Shown piece by piece: positions 24,983-30,266 of a stretch of 30,266 nt of DNA. The notes beneath the pieces are model-generated. The model was given only the letters and a program-made list of their open reading frames with translations, ran no database searches and had not been told where the DNA came from. This stretch comes from Candidatus Raymondbacteria bacterium RIFOXYA2_FULL_49_16. Lineage in GTDB: Bacteria; Fibrobacterota; OXYB2-FULL-49-7; XYB2-FULL-49-35. Location: NCBI GenBank assembly GCA_001789205.1, contig MFYT01000085.1:1-30266 (forward strand), in the 5' to 3' direction. Both the position numbers and the translations under genes were made by a program. Each line of letters opens with the position of its first letter. Positions within the stretch are counted from its first letter, which is position 1.

Positions 24983-26298
24983 CCGCAATACGCCTCGTTT
25001 CTCTGGTCCACCACCCGCACGGCCTTGCCCGTTGAGACAGGGAGCGCACCGGGCTCGTGAAGTTCAACGACCGGATTAACCAGTATTTCGGATTTGAGCA
25101 GATGTTTGAGGTGGTTCCGCAACTTTTCAAGCGCCACGAATTCACCGGTAAACGCCTCGGGCGCCACCTCGGTTTTGACCGTAAGCCGGTCAAGGGACGC
25201 CTGTTTGTCGAGGTATATCTGGTAATTTGTGCCTACTTCAGGCACTCTCATGAGCACCGCCTCTATCTGCGAGGGAAAGATGTTCACGCCATTCACGATA
25301 ATCATATCGTCGGAACGGCCCTTGATACGGGCAATGCGGCGATGCGTACGGCCGCAGGCGCATTGGCCCTCCTCAATAACGGTCAGATCGCGCGTTCGGT
25401 ATCTGAGTATTGGCGTTGCCTGGCGCGTAAGCGCGGTCAGCACCAGTTCCCCTTCCCTGCCCGGGCCAAGCGCCTCAAGCGTTCCGGGATCCACGATTTC
25501 GGCATAATAACTGTCTTCCCACACATGCATGCATTCCTTGGCAATACATTCAAAGGCCACGCCCGGTCCGTTCATTTCGCTTAGGCCATATGAATTGTAG
25601 ACGTCGATGCCAAAAAGCGATTCTATTTTTCTCCGTATGCCTTCGGAATGCGGTTCGGCGCCCACATAGGCCTTTGTTAAACAGAGGTCCGAAAGCGTGA
25701 GCCCCTCCTTTTCAATTTCACCGAACAAATGGAGCAGATAGCTTGGCGTGGCATGCACGGCAGTGGTGCGAAAATGGCGCATAAGCTGGAGCTGGCGCGG
25801 CGTATTGCCCGAACCAGACGGAATCACCATCATGCCAAGCAGTTCAGCGCCATAGTGCAGGCCAAGCCCGCCGGTGAAAAGGCCGTAGGTCATCATGTTC
25901 TGGAACACGTCGCGTTGTGACGCGCCAGTGGCCGCAAGCGACCGTGCGCACAGGTTTGCCCATCGGGCAATGTCGTCGCGCGTGTGGTAGACCGCTGTTG
26001 GCGTGCCGGTTGTGCCGCTGGACGTATGGAGCCGGATCACATCGTCCGTATTGACAGCAAGAAAACCATAGGGAAAACCCTGGCGCAGATCATCCTTAGT
26101 GGTATAGGGAATTTTTCGGACATCGCCAAACGACGCGATGTCGTTGCCCGATAAAACGCCCGCTTGGGAAAGGCGTTTTTTATAGAACGGTGTTTTAAGG
26201 GCCTGGTCAATTGTTGCGCGGAGTCTCTGAAGCTGGAGCGCCTCAAGCTTTTCACGGCAAAGGGTCTCGACCTCTTTTTCCCAGAAAACAGCGCTCAT
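24979..26298 (-). CDS. paaK: Phenylacetate-CoA ligase family protein (second complete copy in the operon)
   Basis: This AMP-forming enzyme activates an aryl acid such as phenylacetate or indoleacetate to its CoA thioester. The 439 residues contain the adenylate loop HTSSGTTGTPTAVYHT, YGLSEMNGPGV, RYRTRDLT, the hinge IKGRSDDMIIVNGVNIFPSQ, and the C-terminal lysine motif STGKAVRVVD. A Cys-rich CACGR lies before the hinge. The start MSAVFWEKEVETL at 26298 is preferred over an upstream in-frame codon at 26334, which would overlap the ACT gene. Only 4 bases separate it from the ACT gene and it overlaps the DAHP synthase start, so the three are translationally coupled. The exact aryl substrate is not predictable from the sequence. 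Confidence 0.93.
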   Translation of the reverse strand: MSAVFWEKEVETLCREKLEALQLQRLRATIDQALKTPFYKKRLSQAGVLSGNDIASFGDVRKIPYTTKDDLRQGFPYGFLAVNTDDVIRLHTSSGTTGTPTAVYHTRDDIARWANLCARSLAATGASQRDVFQNMMTYGLFTGGLGLHYGAELLGMMVIPSGSGNTPRQLQLMRHFRTTAVHATPSYLLHLFGEIEKEGLTLSDLCLTKAYVGAEPHSEGIRRKIESLFGIDVYNSYGLSEMNGPGVAFECIAKECMHVWEDSYYAEIVDPGTLEALGPGREGELVLTALTRQATPILRYRTRDLTVIEEGQCACGRTHRRIARIKGRSDDMIIVNGVNIFPSQIEAVLMRVPEVGTNYQIYLDKQASLDRLTVKTEVAPEAFTGEFVALEKLRNHLKHLLKSEILVNPVVELHEPGALPVSTGKAVRVVDQRNEAYCG

Positions 26299-26302
26299 GG
26301 GT

Positions 26303-26734
26303 TTACAGGCTCTTGATCTCGGACTCTGTGACAATTTTTATGCCGTTCTGCTTTAACGCTGCCACGGCATTGTCAGCATTGTCGAACCTGAATACGAGCA
26401 ACGCCTGGTCCGACCTTTTCTCAACAAACCCGTACATGTATTCGATATTGACATTATTGTCCGTTATGGTCTTCAGCACCTCGGCAAGACCGCCCGGCTT
26501 GTCGGCGACCTCGATTGCTACAATGTCCGTTGTGCTGGCCACAAAGTTCTTCGATTTAAGGAGCGCAAGCGCCTCCTGGGGTTTGTCCACCACCAACCGC
26601 ATGACGCCAAAATCGCCTGTTTCAGCAATATTGAGCGCCCTGATGTTAATCTTGTTGTTCCCCAGGAGCGATGTTACCTCGTGGAGCCTGCCTTTCCGGT
26701 TCTCGAGAAAGATCGATATCTGCATGATTTTCAT
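26303..26734 (-). CDS. Tandem ACT-domain regulatory protein
   Basis: The 143 residues form two ACT domains (about 1-68 and 70-140) and nothing else. The first begins MQISIFLENRKGRLHEVTSLL and the second has VAIEVADKPGGLAEVLKTI with the typical glycine-rich ligand turn. ACT pairs usually bind amino acids at domain interfaces. Small proteins of this kind are commonly encoded beside paaK and indolepyruvate oxidoreductase genes. GGGAGGA (26739-26745) is a strong ribosome site. It lies between two paaK genes. The likely role is sensing an aromatic amino acid and modulating a ligase or the DAHP synthase, which is inference from context. Confidence 0.92.
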   Translation of the reverse strand: MKIMQISIFLENRKGRLHEVTSLLGNNKINIRALNIAETGDFGVMRLVVDKPQEALALLKSKNFVASTTDIVAIEVADKPGGLAEVLKTITDNNVNIEYMYGFVEKRSDQALLVFRFDNADNAVAALKQNGIKIVTESEIKSL

Positions 26735-26762
26735 CTGGTCCTCCCATTCAGTGTACTATTCC

Positions 26763-28064
26763 TTATAGGGTACGCTTGTCAATGACCCGTTTGGCCTTGC
26801 CTTCGCTGCGTTGTATGGTCTTGGGTTCAACGAACCGGATCTTGGCGTTTATGCCCAAAACCGACTCCATTTCACGGGCTATCTTCTGTTTCAGGTTTTC
26901 GAGCACTTTTATTTCATCTGAAAAAAACGGCTCCTCTATTTCGACCTGTATTTCAAGGTCGTCGAGACCACCAACGCTCCGCTCAACAATGAGCTGGTAG
27001 TGGGGTTGCACTCCCTCAATGCCCAGCAGCACATGCTCTATCTGCGAGGGAAACACGTTAATGCCCCGGACAATGATCATGTCGTCGGTCCGGCCCCGCA
27101 CCTTGCTCATGCGGGGTGAAGTGCGGCCGCACACGCACTGTTCGTAATTGATGCTTACTATATCGCGCGTGCGGTACCGCAGGAGCGGAATACCCTGTTT
27201 GGTAAGCGTGGTAAAGACCAGTTCACCGTACTCTCCTTCGGGCATGGCGTTTCCTGTGACCGAATCAATGACCTCGGGATAGAAAACATCGGAACAAATG
27301 TGCATGCCGCATTTGTGCGCGCATTCCTGCGAAACGCCGGGGCCGGTTATTTCCGAAAGCCCGTAGATGTCAGTGGCCAGCATGTTCCACGCCTGCTCAA
27401 TCTCTGTCCGCATGGTATCGCTCCAGGGTTCGGCGCCAAAAATGCCGATTTTCCAGCTGCTTGCGCGTGGGTCCAGGCCCATTTCGCGCGCTTCATCGAG
27501 CATGTAGAGTGTATAGCTGGGCGTGCAGCAAAGGATGCGCGGCTGAAAATCGGTCATGAGTTTGAGCTGCCGTTTTGTCTGTCCCGATGACATGGGAAGT
27601 ATGGTGCATCCCAGCTTGAGCGCGCCATAATGCAACCCGAGACCGCCGGTAAAAAGGCCATAGCCATAGGCAATCTGTATCATGTCGCCCGGAACGCCGC
27701 CCGCGCACGCAATGGCCCGCGCAACCACCTCGCTCCAGAGGTCAAGATCGTCTTTCGTATAGCCAACGACCGTGGGATTTCCAGTGGTACCGCTCGAAAC
27801 ATGTATTTCGCTGATCTCGCTGACAGGCCTTGAAAAAAGTTTGAAGGGATAGTTGTCGCGCATGTCCTCTTTGGTCGTGAAGGGCAAATTGACAATATCG
27901 TCTATTGATTTGACGCTGGCGGGGCCAATACCATGCTGGTCAAGTTTTTTCCGGTAGACCGGATTATTATCATAGATATAGGCAACAAGCTTTTTCAAAC
28001 GTTCGGACTGGAGGTTTTTCAGCTCCTCCCTGCCCATGCATTCAATTTTTTCGTTGAATATCAT
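26763..28064 (-). CDS. paaK: Phenylacetate-CoA ligase family protein (first complete copy in the operon)
   Basis: This 433-residue ATP-dependent aryl-CoA ligase has VSSGTTGNPTVVGYTKDD, YGLSEITGPGVSQEC, RYRTRDIVSINYEQCVCGRT, VRGRTDDMIIVRGINVFPSQ and the C-terminal RSEGKAKRVID. The ATG at 28064 is chosen because AAGGGA lies at the correct distance upstream; the frame's other Met at 28079 has no such site. It starts 23 bases inside the end of iorB, so it is translationally coupled to the oxidoreductase. That coupling suggests its CoA product is the IorAB substrate, or the reverse. It is clearly diverged from the other copies, so a different substrate preference is possible. Confidence 0.94.
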   Translation of the reverse strand: MIFNEKIECMGREELKNLQSERLKKLVAYIYDNNPVYRKKLDQHGIGPASVKSIDDIVNLPFTTKEDMRDNYPFKLFSRPVSEISEIHVSSGTTGNPTVVGYTKDDLDLWSEVVARAIACAGGVPGDMIQIAYGYGLFTGGLGLHYGALKLGCTILPMSSGQTKRQLKLMTDFQPRILCCTPSYTLYMLDEAREMGLDPRASSWKIGIFGAEPWSDTMRTEIEQAWNMLATDIYGLSEITGPGVSQECAHKCGMHICSDVFYPEVIDSVTGNAMPEGEYGELVFTTLTKQGIPLLRYRTRDIVSINYEQCVCGRTSPRMSKVRGRTDDMIIVRGINVFPSQIEHVLLGIEGVQPHYQLIVERSVGGLDDLEIQVEIEEPFFSDEIKVLENLKQKIAREMESVLGINAKIRFVEPKTIQRSEGKAKRVIDKRTL

Positions 28065-28557
28065 GCGATTTCCCTTCATGTAATCCGTTTAGAAACGCCT
28101 CCTGGTTCTCACTTTGCGCACGCGTAAAGACCTGCGCCAGCGCCGCAAGCCACACAGCAGTGGATAACGGCAGAAAGGCGCTCAGAACTCCCATAATGAA
28201 TGTATTGACAAACCTTTTGTCCGGGACTTTTTGCACAGCCCTGTCGATAAACAGCGTAAGATCAAGACCACCTTTTTTAAGAAAATGTTTCAGCCGTTCA
28301 GTTTCCTCGGCGTGGAAGCTGACGAGAATATCGGCTTTCCCAGGCATAATAAGCGGCGAATGGACTGTTTTGCCAAACCGGAGGTGGGAATCGACCGACC
28401 CGCCCCTCTGAGACATGCCATGCACCTCTGATTTTCTGACCTGGAAGCCCGAGAGCATTGCGGCAATGCCGCAGATCTCGGATGCCTTGAGCACGCCTTG
28501 GCCGCCAATGCCACAGAAGAGGATGTTGGTGGGTGAAGTTATTTTTTCAGTATGCAT
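28042..28557 (-). CDS. iorB: Indolepyruvate ferredoxin oxidoreductase, beta subunit
   Basis: This is the gamma-domain-type subunit (171 residues) of the enzyme that interconverts aryl-pyruvate plus CoA and arylacetyl-CoA plus CO2 with ferredoxin. It shows ILFCGIGGQGVLKASEI, the conserved SEVHGMSQRGGSVDSHLRFG, and SFHAEETERLKHFL. The start MHTEKITSPTNIL at 28557 is preferred because it overlaps the iorA stop by 19 bases, as is usual for iorAB, and because the upstream extension has no family similarity. It is slightly shorter than the common 190-200 residues. It pairs with the iorA gene directly upstream. Confidence 0.94.
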   Translation of the reverse strand: MHTEKITSPTNILFCGIGGQGVLKASEICGIAAMLSGFQVRKSEVHGMSQRGGSVDSHLRFGKTVHSPLIMPGKADILVSFHAEETERLKHFLKKGGLDLTLFIDRAVQKVPDKRFVNTFIMGVLSAFLPLSTAVWLAALAQVFTRAQSENQEAFLNGLHEGKSHDIQRKN

Positions 28558-30083
28558 GGATGCCTCGTTATAATTACTGAAAGCAGCCCCTCTTTCAGCC
28601 GTTTTTCCACCAGTTCTTCCAATTCCCGGTGTTTGCACGGATCTATGACATCAACCGTATCAGCCCCGCAGACCGCGCAGATGTCCTCAATCCTGAGCAG
28701 TTTTGTGTCCTCTCCCTTCAGGGTCTTTCCAGTGCCTGGATGTTCCTGGCCGCCGGTCATGGCCGTGATCGCGTTGTCCATTATGATAAGCAGGCCCTTT
28801 GATTTGTTGTAGGCCGCGTTTATAAGTCCGGTAATGCCCGAATGGACAAAGGTTGAATCGCCGATGACACCGATGACCGATTGCCCCGGAGCTCCCCTGC
28901 GCAGACCTTCGGGAAAGGTGATGCCGCCTCCCATGCAAATACAGGAATGGAGCGCGCTATAGGGCGGAAGCGCGCCCAGGGTATAGCAGCCTATATCGCC
29001 CGCGATAAACGCGTTGAATTTTTTGAGTGCATGAAAGACAAAATGGTGGGGGCACCCGGCGCACAGCGAGGGCTTGCGCACCGCGGCCGGCGCATCGGTT
29101 TTCTTTTTTCCCGTGACAATGGCAGGGATATACTCGGGCCGCAATTCGCCAATGCGGTACGATGGATGTTTTGCCCTGAATTTTATTTTGAGCGCGTTCA
29201 GCTGCGTCTCGAGAAAGGGATCGAGCTCCTCGACCACGACAAGTTCCCGTACCGATTTGGCAAAGGCCCTTATCTTTTTCTCGCACAGGGGATAGAGCAT
29301 GCCCAGTTTGAGGATAGCGGCGTCAGGATAGTGGTCGCGTACATAGGCGTGGCTCACACCCGAGGTAATAAACCCGAGCTTTGCCGGGCCCTTCTGGACC
29401 TGGTTAAACCTGGCTGTCTCGGCAAACCGGGCCAGCGCAACCAGGCGCTCTTCAACTTTGATATGGCGCATATAGGCATTTTTCGGGACCATCACATATT
29501 TGGCCATGTCGCGCACCAATGGCCGCGTTTGCGCCTCAGTGCGCTCCCCAACAGGCACGTTCTGTTTGGCGTGCGCAGTGCGCGTGGTCATGCGGAAGAG
29601 CACTGGTGTATCGAACCGTTCGCTCAGGACAAAAGCCTCTTGGATAAACCAATGGGCCTCGGCAGCGTCCGCAGGCTCAATAAGGGGCGCCTTGCCAAAG
29701 ATGCTGACCCAGCGCGTGTCCTGTTCGTTCTGCGAAGAGTGCAGGCCAGGGTCGTCGCATACAACAGCCACAAACCCCGCGTTGATCCCCATGTAGACCG
29801 AGGTCATAAAGGGATCCATGGCAACATTGAGCCCCACATGCTTGCTCGCGTACAAGCTGCGCGCGCCGCCTATGGCAGCTCCATAGGCAACCTCGTAAGC
29901 GACTTTCTCATTGACCGACCACTGCGCGTCAATCTCCGTATATGTCGCTATGTTTTCCAGAATTTCAGTGGATGGCGTGCCTGGATACGCCGCAGCCACC
30001 CGCAACCCGGCCTCCCACGCCCCCCGCGCCAGCGCCTCGTTGCCCGAATACAAAAATTGCTGCTTTTTCTCTATTTTATTCAT
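28539..30083 (-). CDS. iorA: Indolepyruvate ferredoxin oxidoreductase, alpha subunit, lacking the ferredoxin domain
   Basis: This is the large TPP-binding subunit, 514 residues. The N-terminal pyrimidine-binding part has YPGTPSTEILENIA, NEKVAYEVAYGAAIGG and DDPGLHSSQNEQDTR. The C-terminal TPP part has SLCAGCPHH, FIAGDIGCYTLG, GDSTFVHSGITGL and MDNAITAMTGGQEHPGTG. Standard IorA proteins are about 580-650 residues and end with two [4Fe-4S] ferredoxin motifs. This one stops at RHPCILKK, just before they would begin, and iorB starts inside its end, so the ferredoxin domain is truly absent. The ATG at 30083 has no clear ribosome site. It lies 60 bases after the partial paaK stop. Confidence 0.95.
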   Translation of the reverse strand: MNKIEKKQQFLYSGNEALARGAWEAGLRVAAAYPGTPSTEILENIATYTEIDAQWSVNEKVAYEVAYGAAIGGARSLYASKHVGLNVAMDPFMTSVYMGINAGFVAVVCDDPGLHSSQNEQDTRWVSIFGKAPLIEPADAAEAHWFIQEAFVLSERFDTPVLFRMTTRTAHAKQNVPVGERTEAQTRPLVRDMAKYVMVPKNAYMRHIKVEERLVALARFAETARFNQVQKGPAKLGFITSGVSHAYVRDHYPDAAILKLGMLYPLCEKKIRAFAKSVRELVVVEELDPFLETQLNALKIKFRAKHPSYRIGELRPEYIPAIVTGKKKTDAPAAVRKPSLCAGCPHHFVFHALKKFNAFIAGDIGCYTLGALPPYSALHSCICMGGGITFPEGLRRGAPGQSVIGVIGDSTFVHSGITGLINAAYNKSKGLLIIMDNAITAMTGGQEHPGTGKTLKGEDTKLLRIEDICAVCGADTVDVIDPCKHRELEELVEKRLKEGLLSVIITRHPCILKK

Positions 30084-30119
30084 TGTGGATAGAAAATAAA
30101 TATCATGCCCTGCTTTTTT

Positions 30120-30154
30120 CTACTATCTACTGCCTGCTGTCTGCTATCTTCTAT
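30120..30154. repeat. Degenerate heptanucleotide tandem repeat
   Basis: Five consecutive 7-base units run from 30120 to 30154: CTACTAT, CTACTGC, CTGCTGT, CTGCTAT and CTTCTAT. They span the paaK-iorA intergenic region and run into the last codons of the partial paaK gene (encoding DRR and the stop). Variation is mostly transition-type within a fixed CTnCT frame, which suggests an old slippage array. Confidence 0.65.
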
Positions 30155-30266
30155 CAATCACCCGCTTGGCCTTTTTTCCCGGTTCATGGATAAATGACCC
30201 GGGCTCCACGAATATGACCTTGGCCGTTATATTAAGTTCCTGTTTAATATGGCGGGAGATATCAGC
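30144..30266 (-). CDS. paaK: Phenylacetate-CoA ligase family protein, C-terminal end only (cut by window edge)
   Basis: Only the last 40 codons and a TAG are inside the window. The translation begins ADISRHIKQELNITAKVIFV and ends HEPGKKAKRVIDRR. It matches the C-terminus of the complete paaK at 26763-28064 (INAKIRFVEPKTI, GKAKRVIDKRTL), including the conserved GKKAKRV lysine segment. This makes a third paaK in the same operon, immediately before iorA. Nothing can be said about the rest of the protein. Confidence 0.88.
   Translation of the reverse strand, partial: ADISRHIKQELNITAKVIFVEPGSFIHEPGKKAKRVIDRR

Noticed and set aside
28881-30092. 403-codon frame on the plus strand opposite iorA.
   Set aside because: It is the complement of a strongly conserved IorA coding region, with no recognisable domain; it is a shadow of codon bias.

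Overview
This window comes from a motile, signalling-rich and probably anaerobic or facultatively anaerobic bacterium with roughly even base composition. The evidence for that lifestyle is a chemotaxis operon with a membrane receptor, many PAS/REC sensor kinases, a sigma-54 activator, and oxygen-sensitive ferredoxin-type chemistry (indolepyruvate oxidoreductase and a Tat-exported 2x[4Fe-4S] protein). No rRNA or tRNA is present, and I cannot fix the phylum from sequence alone; the gene styles recall Desulfobacterota- or Fibrobacterota-like anaerobes, but that is only an impression.

Layout. (1) 73-7103, minus strand: a chemosensory operon read as HTH-REC regulator, cheA, cheW, mcp, cheR, continuing off the left edge. 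It starts from a strong sigma-70-like promoter at 7173-7201 that is followed at once by a perfect 16-bp tandem repeat. A perfect 14-bp-stem hairpin separates mcp from cheR. (2) 7381-12696, plus strand: four tightly packed genes, namely a 7TM-PAS-PAS sensor without a kinase domain, a PAS histidine kinase, an Rcp1-type receiver, and a REC-PAS-kinase-REC hybrid. (3) 12719-15490, minus strand: a three-gene operon of a pseudo-receiver, a REC-STAS protein and a PAS-GAF-PAS-DHp protein with no ATPase domain. Each of these lacks something normally needed for phosphotransfer. (4) 15827-17818, minus strand: a sigma-54 activator with two receivers and an orphan phospho-histidine hairpin at its N-terminus. 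It is divergent from a 979-residue hybrid kinase (18203-21142) whose H-box belongs to the same type. REP-like hairpins (15731-15826) and a 42-bp tandem repeat array (17911-18106) flank the activator. (5) 21139-22356, minus strand: an EAL-HDOD protein; 22587-23894, plus strand: a Tat-dependent DUF362 ferredoxin protein. (6) 23930-30266, minus strand: an arylacetate/aromatic amino acid operon read as paaK (cut by the right edge), iorA, iorB, paaK, tandem-ACT protein, paaK, DAHP synthase.

How it fits together. Regions 1-4 form one large signalling island in which several proteins carry only part of a two-component system, so phosphate or conformational signals probably pass between separately encoded halves. 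The last operon links CoA activation of aryl acids (PaaK) with ferredoxin-dependent interconversion of arylacetyl-CoA and arylpyruvate (IorAB). It also contains the first enzyme of the shikimate route and a likely amino-acid-sensing ACT protein. This points to salvage or balanced synthesis of aromatic amino acids, although the degradative direction cannot be excluded.

The best candidates for something not yet described are the 'silent' signalling cassette at 12719-15490, the DHp-REC-REC-AAA+ fusion next to it, the MshEN-like insert in CheA, and the ferredoxin-less IorA in a three-paaK operon.
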